From the NCBI RefSeq assembly GCF_025751535.1, contig NZ_JAOWLC010000013.1, positions 1 through 64,000 of the forward strand: DNA of 64,000 nt, in the 5' to 3' direction. Below are positions 51,170 through 61,262 of this stretch, in pieces (the stretch's first letter is position 1; each line of letters starts with the position of its first letter). The notes below the pieces were generated by a model. That model saw nothing but the letters and a program-made list of their open reading frames with translations. It was not told the origin of the DNA and did no database searches. The translations under genes were made by a program, and so were the position numbers. Source of the stretch: Lentibacter sp. XHP0401 (lineage in GTDB: Bacteria; Pseudomonadota; Alphaproteobacteria; Rhodobacterales; Rhodobacteraceae).

Positions 51170-52918
51170 TTGTATACTCTCGGCCTCGCAACAATGGACA
51201 ACTCCGCCGCAGCACTCATGAAAAACGGTGTGCTCATAGCCGCCGTTGAAAACGAGCGTCTCACACGGGTCAAGAATGATGGCAGCTTTCCCTTCGAGGC
51301 CATCGACGAAGTGCTGCGCATCGCAAACGTTAAAGCGCAGGAGATCGGCCTTATCGCGGTCTACTGGCAGCCGTGGCGGCTGCGTGGCCGCTCTTTTGGC
51401 ACCCTCGCCAAAATGCTGCGCGCCCCCTCGCAAGCCGCCGCCCCTGCCGCCCGCGCGCTCACGCTCTTCCGCCGTTCAGGCGGCGAAGATGCCGCCCCCT
51501 CCGGTTCCTGGGCCGATCTCTTCCGCCTGCGCCGCAAGCTTACAGGCCGTTACGGCGATATCCCCGCCGCTATCCGCTACTACGATCATCACCTCACCCA
51601 TCAGCTCTACGCCGAGGCCATGCAGGACTGGGACACATACCTCTCGCTCAGCTATGATGGCGGCGGGGAAGATGCTTCAACCGTGCTCACTGCTGTGCAA
51701 AACGGCACCCGCACCGAGCTGTCCCGCCACCGCTGGCCCAACTCTCTGGGGCATTTCTATTCTGTATTCACAGGCTATCTCGGCTTCCGGATGCTTGAGG
51801 GCGAATACAAAATGATGGGCCTCGCCCCTTACGGCGAGCCGCTCTGGAAAGACGATATTCTCAATCACATCCTGCGCCTGCGCTCACACGGCCGCTACCA
51901 GCTCAACACCCGCCTCTGCGACTATCACGGCGCGCGCAAAGGCCGCTTTCACCCACGGCTTGAGGCGCTCTTTTGCCCGCAACGCCAGCCCGATGAAGCC
52001 CCCACGCAAGATCACATCAACCTCGCCGCCTCTGTGCAAGCCGCCTATGAAGAAGCGCTTGCACATATGCTTGCACCGGCGCGCGCAAACTTCCCCGAAA
52101 TCACCCGCCTCGCGCTTTCCGGTGGCTGCGCCCTCAATGTCACAGCCAATGGCAAACTGCTCGAGCGTGGCGCGGTGGCCGAGGTCTCCATCCCTCCCGC
52201 ACCGCATGATGCAGGCTGCGCCATCGGCGCCTGCCTCGCGGCATTGCTGGATACCCCCGTCAAACCTGACTCTGCTTCGCTGCGCACGCCCTACCTCGGC
52301 GCCTCTTTTGATGATGCCGATATCGCCGCCGCCCTTGAGGCCCATGTCACAGACCTCCCCGTGCCGCTCTCCGATACCGCTCTCACAAAGCAAACCGCCG
52401 ATCTGCTCGCAAACGGCCAGATCATCGCGTGGTTTCAAGGTGCTGCCGAGTTCGGCCCAAGGGCTCTGGGCACGCGCAGTTTCCTCGCCGATCCGCGCAA
52501 TGATGCCATCCGCGACGCGCTCAACGACAAGATCAAAAAGCGCGAGCTTTTCCGCCCCTTTGCCCCCTCGGTCACAGAAAGCGCGGCGCAAGACTTCTTC
52601 GCGCTGAACCAGCCCAGCCCTTACATGAATATCGTCGCTCAAGTGCTCGATGACAAACGCAGCATTATCCCCGCGGTAACCCACACCGATGGAACCGCCC
52701 GCGTTCACACCGTCAGCCACGAAGCCGACCCCCTCTACCACGCACTGCTCACCGCTTTTGGCAAGCTCACAGGCGTGCCCGTCCTGCTCAACACCAGCTT
52801 CAACATCCAGGAACCCATCGTCTATTCCCCCGCTGATGCCGTCGCGACCTTCCGCGCCAGCGGCGTCGATGCTCTGGTCATCGGTCCCTACATCTTCACA
52901 CGTGACTTACTCACATGA
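51170..52918 (+). CDS. NodU/CmcH-family carbamoyltransferase
   Basis: The product is 582 residues from TTG 51170, with AGGAA nine bases upstream. The N-terminal domain (LGLATMDNSAAALMKNGVLI, VENERLTRVKNDGSFP, YYDHHLTHQLYAEAM, LSYDGGGEDAS) is ASKHA-like. The C-terminal YrdC-like half carries FGPRALGTRSFLADPR and the late PVLLNTSFNIQEPIVYSPAD. It would transfer carbamoyl groups to a sugar or lipid hydroxyl. It overlaps a polysaccharide deacetylase gene, so a surface-glycan role is likely. Confidence 0.9.
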   Translation: MYTLGLATMDNSAAALMKNGVLIAAVENERLTRVKNDGSFPFEAIDEVLRIANVKAQEIGLIAVYWQPWRLRGRSFGTLAKMLRAPSQAAAPAARALTLFRRSGGEDAAPSGSWADLFRLRRKLTGRYGDIPAAIRYYDHHLTHQLYAEAMQDWDTYLSLSYDGGGEDASTVLTAVQNGTRTELSRHRWPNSLGHFYSVFTGYLGFRMLEGEYKMMGLAPYGEPLWKDDILNHILRLRSHGRYQLNTRLCDYHGARKGRFHPRLEALFCPQRQPDEAPTQDHINLAASVQAAYEEALAHMLAPARANFPEITRLALSGGCALNVTANGKLLERGAVAEVSIPPAPHDAGCAIGACLAALLDTPVKPDSASLRTPYLGASFDDADIAAALEAHVTDLPVPLSDTALTKQTADLLANGQIIAWFQGAAEFGPRALGTRSFLADPRNDAIRDALNDKIKKRELFRPFAPSVTESAAQDFFALNQPSPYMNIVAQVLDDKRSIIPAVTHTDGTARVHTVSHEADPLYHALLTAFGKLTGVPVLLNTSFNIQEPIVYSPADAVATFRASGVDALVIGPYIFTRDLLT

Positions 52919-53775
52919 GCCTGCTCTTCCTCAGCATTGATTTTGAGGATTTTTCCCATGACCTCGGCCGCGACCTTGGCCTGTGGAAAACCCGCCCCCT
53001 GCGCCTTGAAGCCCTCACTCGCGCCTACGAGGCCATCGAGCGCTTCCTGCAAGCCCACGGTGGCGCGCGCGCCACGTTCTTCTGCACAGGTATCATCGCC
53101 GAGCAAACCCCCGGCCTCATCGCGCGCATCGCCGCCGAAGGCCACGAAATCGCCTGCCACTATCACTTCCACGACCACATTGACGAGGAAACGCCCGAAG
53201 CTTTCGGGGCCAACCTGCTCACCGCGCTCAAAGCCCTGCGCGCCGCCTCTGGCCAGTCGGTCACAGGCTTTCGCGCGCCAAAGTTCCGCATCCCGCAAAC
53301 CAGCCCCGCGCATTACAACATCCTCGCGCAGTATGTGGATTACGATAGCTCCTTCCTCGCCGCACACCCGCATCAGGCCAAAGCCTTTGCCGCCAGTCTT
53401 GCCACCCCGCTCAAGCTCCTGCCCGTCTACGCCGCCCGGCCCGCAGCCCTCTCCCCAAAAATGCGCCTCGGCGGAACCTATATGAAGCTCTTCCCCCGCG
53501 CGGCCACAACACGTCTCATAGCAAGCAGCGAGGCCGCAGGCCTGCCCCCGCATATCTACCTGCACCCTTACGAATTCCTAAGCGATGGCAGCTTCACGCT
53601 TTCCCGAAAAGAGCTCGCCCCTCTCGGCCCCGCGAAAGCGGCCTACTGGCGCGTCCGACAGGCCCAATGGCACACAGTCGGCAACCGCTCCCTGCCGCAA
53701 AAGCTCTCTCACTTCGCACAGCACCACGGACTCGGCGGAAGGCTTGATCAAAACCTGCAAACTCTCGCCTTCTAA
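52915..53775 (+). CDS. NodB-type polysaccharide deacetylase
   Basis: The product is 286 residues. SIDFEDFSHDL carries the metal/catalytic Asp; ATFFCTGIIAEQ, HEIACHYHFHDHI (metal His pair) and TGFRAPKFRI follow the NodB fold. The late IYLHPYEF carries the catalytic His. It is most like the PuuE/DUF3473-type exopolysaccharide deacetylases. It overlaps the carbamoyltransferase by ATGA. With it, it forms a two-gene plus-strand unit set between cmk and rpsA. Confidence 0.9.
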   Translation: MSLLFLSIDFEDFSHDLGRDLGLWKTRPLRLEALTRAYEAIERFLQAHGGARATFFCTGIIAEQTPGLIARIAAEGHEIACHYHFHDHIDEETPEAFGANLLTALKALRAASGQSVTGFRAPKFRIPQTSPAHYNILAQYVDYDSSFLAAHPHQAKAFAASLATPLKLLPVYAARPAALSPKMRLGGTYMKLFPRAATTRLIASSEAAGLPPHIYLHPYEFLSDGSFTLSRKELAPLGPAKAAYWRVRQAQWHTVGNRSLPQKLSHFAQHHGLGGRLDQNLQTLAF

Positions 53776-53822
53776 GCCTTTTTCTTTCTAGAAATGTCTT
53801 GGGACGTTTCCGCGCATCAAGC

Positions 53823-54431
53823 CTACGCCCGCGCTGCCTCTACAGCCGCAATCGCCCCGGCAACTGCCGCTTCAATGCTCATCTCCGAGGTGTCAATCAG
53901 CACCGCATCCCCGGCCGCGACCATAGGCGCTTCAGCCCGTGAGGCATCCCGCGCATCACGCTCTTTCACGTCGGCCAGGACCTCTTCCAATGTCGCCTCC
54001 GCCCCGCGCTCCAGCAGCTCCGCATGCCTGCGCGCCGCGCGCACTTCAGCGCTGGCCGTCACAAACAGCTTCGCCTCCGCATCGGGACAAATCACCGTGC
54101 CAATGTCGCGCCCGTCCAGAACGGCTCCACCTGCGCGCCGCGCAAAGGCGCGCTGGAAATCCACCAAAGCCGCGCGCACCTCGCCAATCACAGCCACACG
54201 GCTCGCCGCCTGCGCCACATCCGCTGTGCGCAAGCTCGCATCCTCCAGATCTTCCGCCACAAGCGCCTGCGCCGCCTCAACAGGGTCAACCCCCGCCAGC
54301 ACCTTCGCTCCAACGGCCCGATACAAAAGCCCCGTGTCCAGATGAGCAAAACCGAAATGCGCTGCCACGGCCTTGGAGATCGTCCCCTTCCCCGCAGCAG
54401 CCGGCCCGTCTATCGCAATCGCAAAGCTCAT
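53823..54431 (-). CDS. cmk: Cytidylate kinase
   Basis: The product is 202 residues from ATG 54431, giving [20 protein letters not shown] with its P-loop. [14 protein letters not shown] and [20 protein letters not shown] (nucleotide-binding Asp-Arg) follow. It phosphorylates CMP and dCMP. It starts one base after the aroA stop; the usual downstream neighbour rpsA is displaced by two surface-sugar genes. Confidence 0.95.
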   Translation of the reverse strand: MSFAIAIDGPAAAGKGTISKAVAAHFGFAHLDTGLLYRAVGAKVLAGVDPVEAAQALVAEDLEDASLRTADVAQAASRVAVIGEVRAALVDFQRAFARRAGGAVLDGRDIGTVICPDAEAKLFVTASAEVRAARRHAELLERGAEATLEEVLADVKERDARDASRAEAPMVAAGDAVLIDTSEMSIEAAVAGAIAAVEAARA

Positions 54432-54432
54432 C

Positions 54433-55779
54433 TCAAACCCGTTCAATCGTGGCACCAAGCCCGCCCATCAGGCTCTCGAATATGGGGAAAGACGTGGCAA
54501 TCGGCCCGCCGTCATCCACCTGCATGAGCTTCTCGGAAGCCATCCCCAAAATAAGAAACGACATCGCAATCCGGTGATCAAGACGGCTCTCTACCGTTGC
54601 ACCGCCCTGCACATTGCCATGCCCGCGGCCCTCAACAGCCCACCAGTCCTCGCCCTCGTCTACTGTCACACCCGCCGCACGCAAGCCCTTGGCCATCGCG
54701 TCAATACGGTCGCTTTCCTTCACCCGCAGTTCTTTCACGCCATGCATCTCGGTGCGTCCTTCAGCGAAGGCCGCCACAACAGAGAGCACAGGGTATTCAT
54801 CAATCATGCTCGCTGCCCGCGCGGGCGGAACTTCTATCCCCCTGAGATCAGGCGAAAACTTCGCCCGCAAATCAGCCACAGGCTCGCCACCCTCTTCACG
54901 CAGGTTCTCGTAAGTCAGCTCCGCGCCCATCTCGACCAGCGTTGTAAACAGCCCCGCGCGCGTCGGGTTCAGCCCGATATTGGGCACAAGCACATCAGAA
55001 CCCTCGGTGATAAGCGCCGCACACACAGGAAAAGCCGCAGAGCTCGGATCACGCGGCACTGTGATATTCTGCGCCTTGAGTTCCGGCTGTCCCTGAAGGC
55101 GGATCACGCGGCCCTCCGCTGTCTCTTCCGTCTCGATCAGCGCGCCAAAGCCTGCCAGCATCCGCTCGGTATGGTCCCGCGTCGCTTCACGCTCAATCAC
55201 AACACTCTCGCCGCGCGCATTCAGCGCCGCCAGAAGCACCGCCGATTTCACCTGCGCACTCGGCACAGGCACTTCATAGTGCACGGGTGCTGCATCACGC
55301 GTACCGACAATAGTCATCGGCAAACGCCCGCCCCGCCGCCCGTAAGCCCGTGTGCCAAACAGCGCCAGCGGGTCTGTAACCCGCGCCATAGGCCGCGAGT
55401 TAAGAGAGGCATCGCCCGTAAATGTCGCCGTCATATCCGTGGTTGCCATCGCGCCCATGATGAGGCGCACGCCCGTGCCCGAATTGCCGCAATCAATCAC
55501 ATTTTCAGGCTCCGCAAAGCCGCCCACGCCCACACCGTAAACCCGCCAGTTGCCTTGCCCGAGGTCTTCCACCTCCGCGCCAAAGGCCCGCATCGCGCGG
55601 CCCGTATCAAGCACATCCTGGCCCTCAAGCAGCCCGGTAATACGGGTCTCGCCCACAGACAATGCGCCCAATATCAAGGCCCGATGCGAGATCGATTTAT
55701 CGCCAGGCACATGCGCCTCGCCTTTAAGCGGGCCACATTTACGTGACACCATCGGAATTGCTGCGCCATGTGATGACAT
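54433..55779 (-). CDS. aroA: 3-phosphoshikimate 1-carboxyvinyltransferase (EPSP synthase)
   Basis: The product is 448 residues. [36 protein letters not shown] (the Gly-Asn-Ser-Gly-Thr loop), [18 protein letters not shown], and the late [20 protein letters not shown] are all intact. It makes EPSP in the shikimate pathway. The active-site loop reads N-S-G-T-G-V-R-L with Ala in M-G-A-M, a pattern seen in class II enzymes of alphaproteobacteria. Confidence 0.96.
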   Translation of the reverse strand: MSSHGAAIPMVSRKCGPLKGEAHVPGDKSISHRALILGALSVGETRITGLLEGQDVLDTGRAMRAFGAEVEDLGQGNWRVYGVGVGGFAEPENVIDCGNSGTGVRLIMGAMATTDMTATFTGDASLNSRPMARVTDPLALFGTRAYGRRGGRLPMTIVGTRDAAPVHYEVPVPSAQVKSAVLLAALNARGESVVIEREATRDHTERMLAGFGALIETEETAEGRVIRLQGQPELKAQNITVPRDPSSAAFPVCAALITEGSDVLVPNIGLNPTRAGLFTTLVEMGAELTYENLREEGGEPVADLRAKFSPDLRGIEVPPARAASMIDEYPVLSVVAAFAEGRTEMHGVKELRVKESDRIDAMAKGLRAAGVTVDEGEDWWAVEGRGHGNVQGGATVESRLDHRIAMSFLILGMASEKLMQVDDGGPIATSFPIFESLMGGLGATIERV

Positions 55780-55850
55780 ATCGGTCCCCGCGAAATTATC
55801 TCATCGCGTTTTAGACGAGCCGCACTCCGAGGTCTATGTCTAACCTGCCC

Positions 55851-56732
55851 TTAAAACCACTGCCCCGGCTCCATCAGCCCCAAGTCGAGCAACTGCCGCG
55901 AGTGCCATTCAAACGGCACCGAGTTGTGCCACTTGAACGTATGGATATCAAAGGTCGAGCCCGGGTTGCGCTTGAGCGCTTTGGCGGTGCGAAACGAGCA
56001 GACAGAGGCCGTGAGGTTGTTGTGCCACGGGCAGGCAAAGGTGTTATATTCCTCGTCGTTAAACGTGTGATCCTCGCGCAGCTTCAAGCCCGACTTGGCC
56101 CGAAACAGCGAGACACGGTCAATCTTGCGGCGCGGCAGCGGCACGTGCTCCTCATAACGCCAGCGCAAGCCTCCGAAAAAGTCGAGTTGCCGCTCCTTGG
56201 GGTGATTGTGATTTGCCGCATCTGGCCGCGCCAGCGCATAATATCCAGTGCGGTCAATGAAAGCACTGTCCAGCGACACCGCGTTCGGATAGCTGTTCAG
56301 ATCGCCCGCATAAAGGTCAATCACATAAGACAGCATCGCATCGCGGCGCTCTTCGGTGTGAAAGGCCAGCATCTCGCCCACAGTGCGCGTCTCGCAAAAC
56401 GGATAAAAGAGGTATTCCGCATTAAAACAATAATAGAGCCACTGCCCTTCTGCCGTCTCGATCACCGCATTCACTGCCCTTGAGAGCGCCGACTCACCAC
56501 GCAAATCGTAGCCCACCCGCACAACCGTATCGGCCAGATCGGCCGCCAGAGAGAACTCCTTGGGCATAAAACCGATCACCCGATGAAACCCGAGTTGCTG
56601 ATGGTGGCGCAGCGTGGTGTCAAGCTCGGCCTCGTCTTCCGCAAAGACAAGTGCAACCGGCCCCTTGGCCAGAAAGCCCGCCCCGTCTTTGATAAATGTC
56701 TCAAGATCGGAAAATGAAATCTTCATACTCAT
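55851..56732 (-). CDS. Family 2-like glycosyltransferase (Glyco_tranf_2_4 type)
   Basis: The product is 293 residues from ATG 56732. The pattern [20 protein letters not shown], then [10 protein letters not shown] and a Y-Y-C-F-N-A-E-Y segment with a following D-x-Y-A-G-D-L, fits GT-A-type sugar transferases common in Roseobacters. The end ([12 protein letters not shown]-type, then [19 protein letters not shown]) is typical of that group. The acceptor is unknown. Confidence 0.7.
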   Translation of the reverse strand: MSMKISFSDLETFIKDGAGFLAKGPVALVFAEDEAELDTTLRHHQQLGFHRVIGFMPKEFSLAADLADTVVRVGYDLRGESALSRAVNAVIETAEGQWLYYCFNAEYLFYPFCETRTVGEMLAFHTEERRDAMLSYVIDLYAGDLNSYPNAVSLDSAFIDRTGYYALARPDAANHNHPKERQLDFFGGLRWRYEEHVPLPRRKIDRVSLFRAKSGLKLREDHTFNDEEYNTFACPWHNNLTASVCSFRTAKALKRNPGSTFDIHTFKWHNSVPFEWHSRQLLDLGLMEPGQWF

Positions 56733-56835
56733 GCGCCCGTATTTTGGAGCAGAATCGGTTAATTCATCGTGCATTGCAAGTGGGCAAGGTTTTCGATACC
56801 CAGCGCCCAAACCCGCACACTCAGGAAACACGCTC

Positions 56836-58158
56836 ATGACCAGCCCCAAAAAGCTCTTCATCAAGACCTATGGTTGCCAGATGAATGTTTATGATTCCGA
56901 GCGTATGGCCGAGGCCTTGAAGGGCTATGAGCAAACCGACACGCCCGATGACGCAGACATGATCCTGCTCAACACCTGCCACATCCGCGAGAAGGCAGCG
57001 GAGAAAATCTACTCCGAGTTGGGCCGCTACAAACCCCTGAAAGACGCCCGCCCCGACCTTAAGATCGGTGTCGCCGGCTGCGTCGCGCAGGCCGAGGGCG
57101 GTGAAATCATGCGCCGCCAACCGATGGTTGATCTTGTCGTCGGCCCGCAAAGCTATCACCGCTTGCCCGAAATGGAAGCCAGACTGCAAGCTGGTGAAAA
57201 AGCGCTCGACACAGACTTCCCCGAGGAAGACAAATTCGAGCACCTCGCCGCCCGCCCCAAGGCCGCGCGCGGCCCCACCGCCTTTCTCACCGTTCAGGAA
57301 GGCTGCGACAAGTTCTGTGCCTTCTGCGTTGTGCCCTATACCCGCGGCGCAGAAGTTTCCCGCCCTGTTGACCGCATCCTCACCGAGGCCCGTGATCTGG
57401 TCGAGCGCGGCGTGCGTGAAATCACCCTCCTGGGCCAGAATGTGAATGCCTATCACGGTTTCGGCACAGATGGCTCCGAGGCCACCCTCGCCCAGCTTAT
57501 CTGGCAGCTTGATAAAATCGACGGCCTGGAGCGCATCCGCTTCACCACATCACACCCCAACGACATGACAGACGAGCTCATCGAGGCCCACGGAACCTGC
57601 GACAAGCTCATGCCCTACCTGCACCTGCCCGTGCAATCAGGCTCCGACAAGATCCTCAAGCGCATGAACCGCTCCCACACCCGCGACAGCTACCTCAAGC
57701 TCATCGAGCGCATCCGCGAGGCCCGCCCGGATATCCTGATCTCGGGTGATTTCATCGTCGGCTTCCCCGAAGAAAGCGATCAGGACCATGCCGACACGCT
57801 CGATATCATCCGCGAGGTGAATTACGGCCAAGGCTTCTCGTTCAAATATTCTCCCCGCCCGGGGACGCCCGCAGCCGAGCGCCCCGAAGTGGATGCCGCC
57901 GTGGCAGATGCCCGTCTGCAAGAGCTGCAAGCTCTCATCGCGCATCAGCAAAAAGCGATCCAAGATACAATGGTCGGCCGCGAACTGGACGTGCTGTTTG
58001 AAAAGCCCGGGAAATTCGAAGGCCAGATGATGGGCAAATCAGGCTATCTTCACGCCGTCCATGTGAAAAACTGCGACCTCCCCCGCGGTGCTTTGGCCCG
58101 CGTCAGAATCATCGAAAGCGTGCGCAACTCGCTGGCAGGCGAACTTGTCATCCGCTGA
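56836..58158 (+). CDS. miaB: tRNA-2-methylthio-N6-dimethylallyladenosine synthase
   Basis: The product is 440 residues from ATG 56836. The N-terminal MTTase domain has its three cluster Cys ([33 protein letters not shown]). The radical-SAM C-x-x-x-C-x-x-C is [24 protein letters not shown] domain closes the chain. It thiomethylates A37 of tRNAs reading U-starting codons. Confidence 0.97.
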   Translation: MTSPKKLFIKTYGCQMNVYDSERMAEALKGYEQTDTPDDADMILLNTCHIREKAAEKIYSELGRYKPLKDARPDLKIGVAGCVAQAEGGEIMRRQPMVDLVVGPQSYHRLPEMEARLQAGEKALDTDFPEEDKFEHLAARPKAARGPTAFLTVQEGCDKFCAFCVVPYTRGAEVSRPVDRILTEARDLVERGVREITLLGQNVNAYHGFGTDGSEATLAQLIWQLDKIDGLERIRFTTSHPNDMTDELIEAHGTCDKLMPYLHLPVQSGSDKILKRMNRSHTRDSYLKLIERIREARPDILISGDFIVGFPEESDQDHADTLDIIREVNYGQGFSFKYSPRPGTPAAERPEVDAAVADARLQELQALIAHQQKAIQDTMVGRELDVLFEKPGKFEGQMMGKSGYLHAVHVKNCDLPRGALARVRIIESVRNSLAGELVIR

Positions 58159-58391
58159 TTCTCGATCGTGGCGGAAATTTGGCGGCTATGCGGCAGAAAT
58201 TTGACACCGTGAAAGGCAATTTCCCCCCAGAATTGCCCGTTTGCAGCGAAACACCACAAGATATTGTAATTTCTACGCTTCACAAGCCTAACAATCTTGT
58301 TAAACTAGAACGATAAGACAGTGTCAGAACCTATGGCTGCCATACCATTTTTCAGGTCTGACCGGGGGAATTAACATAAGGGACACCGGCT

Positions 58392-58958
58392 GTGGCGAAT
58401 TTGATTTCAAAATCAGTAACAAGCCTTGCTGCCTTTGCTTTGGGCGCGGTGATGACAGTCACAGCGGCAGAAGCACAGCAAGGAACACGCACCGTAACGG
58501 GCGAAAGATATGCACCGACAATCTGGGTTGATCCGGACGGATGCGAACACTGGGTTATGGACGACGGTTTTGAGGGCTATATGTCTCCCCATACCACGCG
58601 CCAGGGTATCCCTGTGTGCCACCGTGGCAATGTCTGCGGCGTCATGAACTCCGACCAGTTCTTCGCCACCAACAGTCACCACATCAGCGCCTCGGGTAAA
58701 GCGAGCCTTGCAGAATTCTTCCGCAGCGCTCAGGCCACATCCTTCATCATTGCGGGTCATACCGACAGCCGCGCATCCGATGAATACAACATGAAGCTCA
58801 GCTACAACCGCGCCAATGCCGTTGCCGCTGTGGCCAAATCGACAGGCGCTCGCATCGCTGATGTGCGCGGCTATGGTGAGCGTATGCCCATCGCGTCAAA
58901 CAAGACAGCCGGCGGCATGAAGCAAAACCGCCGCGTCGAAATCATTTGTGTACGCTGA
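58392..58958 (+). CDS. OmpA-family peptidoglycan-binding protein
   Basis: The product is 188 residues from GTG 58392. The signal peptide ends at TAAEA-QQ. A short Cys-flanked unit (IWVDPDGCEHWVMDDGFEGY ... IPVC) precedes the OmpA-C domain (SFIIAGHTDSRASDEYNMKL, then LSYNRANAV and the final NRRVEIICV). The Asp and Arg that bind diaminopimelate are present. The following lipoprotein repeats the Cys-flanked unit. Confidence 0.9.
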   Translation: MANLISKSVTSLAAFALGAVMTVTAAEAQQGTRTVTGERYAPTIWVDPDGCEHWVMDDGFEGYMSPHTTRQGIPVCHRGNVCGVMNSDQFFATNSHHISASGKASLAEFFRSAQATSFIIAGHTDSRASDEYNMKLSYNRANAVAAVAKSTGARIADVRGYGERMPIASNKTAGGMKQNRRVEIICVR

Positions 58959-58972
58959 TAGGGAGCCGGATC

Positions 58973-59320
58973 ATGCTTAAAGTAAAAATCGCCGCGCTCA
59001 TGACAAGCGCACTTCTCGTCTCAGGTTGCGGAGAATCCGTAATTGCAGGGTTGTCGGGTGAAGGTGGCGGAGGCCGTGTCAACACCGACAAAACAATCGA
59101 CTACGGTCAAGGCGGCAAGGAGAAACACCTCTCCAACCTCGTCGCAGGCATCTGGGTTGATCCGAACGGCTGTGACCACTGGATCATCGACGATGGTATC
59201 GAAGGATATCTCAGCCAACGCCTCGACCCATACGGCAAGCCCGTCTGCTCGGGCATCGCGCCACCCAATACAGCCGTTGGCCCCTACAAGGGCAATCAAA
59301 CAATCCGTGACTCGCTCTAA
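58973..59320 (+). CDS. Lipoprotein sharing a domain with the upstream OmpA-like protein
   Basis: The product is 115 residues from ATG 58973, with GGGAG ten bases upstream. The lipobox is LLVSGC. Residues about 62-93 (IWVDPNGCDHWIIDDGIEGY ... KPVC) match the same unit in the OmpA-like neighbour, so the two genes share a duplicated domain. Beyond that no family is recognised. It follows its neighbour by 14 bases and is probably co-transcribed. Confidence 0.8.
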   Translation: MLKVKIAALMTSALLVSGCGESVIAGLSGEGGGGRVNTDKTIDYGQGGKEKHLSNLVAGIWVDPNGCDHWIIDDGIEGYLSQRLDPYGKPVCSGIAPPNTAVGPYKGNQTIRDSL

Positions 59321-59346
59321 GCGGTGCTCATCACCATAATACCACG

Positions 59347-59378
59347 TCAGGCCATGGTGCACCCGCACCGTGGCCTGA
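59347..59378 (+). terminator. Hairpin after the lipoprotein gene
   Basis: TCAGGCCATGGTGC pairs with GCACCGTGGCCTGA around ACCC, 14 bp with one T-G pair. It lies about 27 bases after the stop. No direct U-tract follows. Confidence 0.55.
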
Positions 59379-59439
59379 TGCATTCTGGGGCCTGCTTTTT
59401 AGCAAACTCCGCGCATCACCACATAGTTCAGGAGGTCTG

Positions 59440-60495
59440 ATGACCACTTCAACATTGCCCCCCGCAGGCTCCACCGGCTCCAACGACACCGGTTCTGATA
59501 ACAAAGACATCCTCAGCGAAGTGCTGCTTGATTTTCCCGACAACCGCCTGCTGATCGAGCTCTGCGGTGAGTTTGATCGCAATCTGGCCGACATCGAGCA
59601 AAAGCTTGCCGTCCAGATCCTGCGTCGTGGCAACCACCTCGCCATCATCGGCGATGCCTTCCAAACCGAGGGCGCCGCCAAAATCCTGCAAACCCTCTAC
59701 GCCCGCCTCGAGGAAGGCCGCCCTGTCGAGGCCGCCGATATCGACCGCGAGTTCCGGATGGACACAAGCGCTGCCGCCTCGGCTGCGGCCAGCCCGGCCC
59801 CTGCAGGCCAGATGGAAATGTTCAAATCGGGCCGCGTCGAGATCCGCACCCGCAAAAAAACAGTCGAACCGCGCACCGCCGCGCAAAAGACCTACGTTGA
59901 AAACCTGTTCAAAAGCGAACTTGGCTTCGGCATCGGCCCCGCAGGCACAGGCAAAACCTACCTCGCCGTTGCCGTTGGCGTGAATATGTTCATGGAAGGC
60001 CATGTTGATCGCATCATCCTGTCCCGTCCCGCTGTCGAAGCAGGCGAAAAGCTCGGCTACCTGCCGGGTGATATGAAAGACAAGGTCGATCCCTACATGC
60101 AGCCGCTTTACGATGCGCTGAATGATTTCATGCCAGCCAAACAACTCGCCAAACTGCTCGAAGAAAAGCGCATCGAAATCGCGCCGCTGGCCTTCATGCG
60201 CGGCCGCACGCTCTCAAACGCGTTTGTCGTGCTAGACGAAGCGCAAAACGCCACTGCGATGCAGATGAAAATGTTCCTCACCCGTCTGGGCGAAGGCTCC
60301 CGCATGGTCATCACGGGCGACCGCTCCCAAGTCGATCTGCCCGCCCATATCACCTCGGGCCTCACAGAAGCCGAGCGCTTGTTAAAGCGCATCCCCGATA
60401 TCAGCTTCAACTATTTCACCGCCGATGATGTGGTCCGTCACCCCCTCGTCGCCGCCATCATCAAAGCCTACGACGCCGACGCGCCGCTCGGATAA
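59440..60495 (+). CDS. phoH: PhoH-like ATPase
   Basis: The product is 351 residues. A KH-like N-terminus is followed by the P-loop GIGPAGTGKTYLAVAVGVNM, RPAVEAGEKLGYLPGDMKDK, the Walker B VVLDEAQNATAMQMKMFLTR and the TGDRSQVDLP sensor. It normally pairs with ybeY, as here about 1.7 kb downstream after two minus-strand genes, and is thought to be an RNA helicase/ATPase. Confidence 0.95.
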   Translation: MTTSTLPPAGSTGSNDTGSDNKDILSEVLLDFPDNRLLIELCGEFDRNLADIEQKLAVQILRRGNHLAIIGDAFQTEGAAKILQTLYARLEEGRPVEAADIDREFRMDTSAAASAAASPAPAGQMEMFKSGRVEIRTRKKTVEPRTAAQKTYVENLFKSELGFGIGPAGTGKTYLAVAVGVNMFMEGHVDRIILSRPAVEAGEKLGYLPGDMKDKVDPYMQPLYDALNDFMPAKQLAKLLEEKRIEIAPLAFMRGRTLSNAFVVLDEAQNATAMQMKMFLTRLGEGSRMVITGDRSQVDLPAHITSGLTEAERLLKRIPDISFNYFTADDVVRHPLVAAIIKAYDADAPLG

Positions 60496-60528
60496 ACACC
60501 GACAGCGCCAAAGCTCCTTTTTTCTTGC

Positions 60529-60606
60529 TCAAAATATCCTGGGAGAGCGCGAGAGGGCAAAGCCCTCTCGCATCGGTCGGATTTTCGCTATGCGAAAATC
60601 CGATCC
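60529..60606. repeat. GC-rich multi-hairpin intergenic repeat, copy C
   Basis: CTCAAAATATCCTGGGAG is followed by GAGAGGGC-AAA-GCCCTCTC and then CGGATTTTCGC-TAT-GCGAAAATCCG. The layout is as in the copies at 37614 and 47351. It lies between convergent phoH and the hydroxylase gene and would serve as a bidirectional stop. Confidence 0.65.
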
Positions 60607-60608
60607 CA

Positions 60609-61262
60609 CTACTCCGCCCACATCCTCAGCAGATTACTGCGCGCCTTACCAATCCGCTGCACCTGTTCAAAGTCTTCTGCCGCCTCGGCAGCCACTCCAG
60701 CCTGCCAAAGATCAAACAAAATCTCCCGCGCGCGCGGATCACGGATAAAGCTCGTCACCCAGCCGACAATCACAATCCGCGCGCCACGCGTCACAGGCGC
60801 GACCCTGTGCAGGCTATCAGACGCGTATAAAATCATCTCGCCCTGATTAAGCTTCACCGCGCGGTCCTCAAGTCCGTCCACAATCACCAGCGCGCCGCCC
60901 TCATAGTCCTCGGGGGGCGTCAGAAACATCGTAAAGCTCAGGTCCGTGCGCGCACCGCCCATCAGAGCGTTGTCCACATGGTCACCATACTGCCCGCCGC
61001 CCTCGGTGCGCGAAACGATCAGCCGCGCAAACCCCTTCGGATAGGCCAGCGCGCCAAAGACAGGATGCGCCAGCAAAGCCGCTTCAAGCTTGCCCAACAC
61101 GGCCGCTGTCTCGGCACAGCTCCCGGCTTGCAGGTTGTCCTTCACCCGCCGCGCCAGCCGCCCGGCCGTTTTGGCCCCGTCCTCAAACGGCAGCGCCTGT
61201 GCCGCATCATAAAGCACCTGCGCCTCGGTCGCGCTCAAAACATCCGAAAGAACCTGCGCCAT
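60609..61262 (-). CDS. piuC: PKHD-type Fe(II)/2-oxoglutarate hydroxylase (PiuC-like)
   Basis: The product is 217 residues from ATG 61262; a GTG codon directly precedes it. The iron site is GGQYGDHVDNALMG (His-x-Asp) and YASDSLHRVAPVTRGARIVI (second His with the 2-oxoglutarate Arg). Such enzymes often accompany iron-uptake receptors. Its ATG overlaps the stop of the upstream gene by one base (TGATG). Confidence 0.9.
   Translation of the reverse strand: MAQVLSDVLSATEAQVLYDAAQALPFEDGAKTAGRLARRVKDNLQAGSCAETAAVLGKLEAALLAHPVFGALAYPKGFARLIVSRTEGGGQYGDHVDNALMGGARTDLSFTMFLTPPEDYEGGALVIVDGLEDRAVKLNQGEMILYASDSLHRVAPVTRGARIVIVGWVTSFIRDPRAREILFDLWQAGVAAEAAEDFEQVQRIGKARSNLLRMWAE

Noticed and set aside
54373-55746. 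Long plus-strand ORF (457 codons) opposite aroA
   Set aside because: It is antisense to intact aroA, very rich in Arg, His and Pro, and has no domain.
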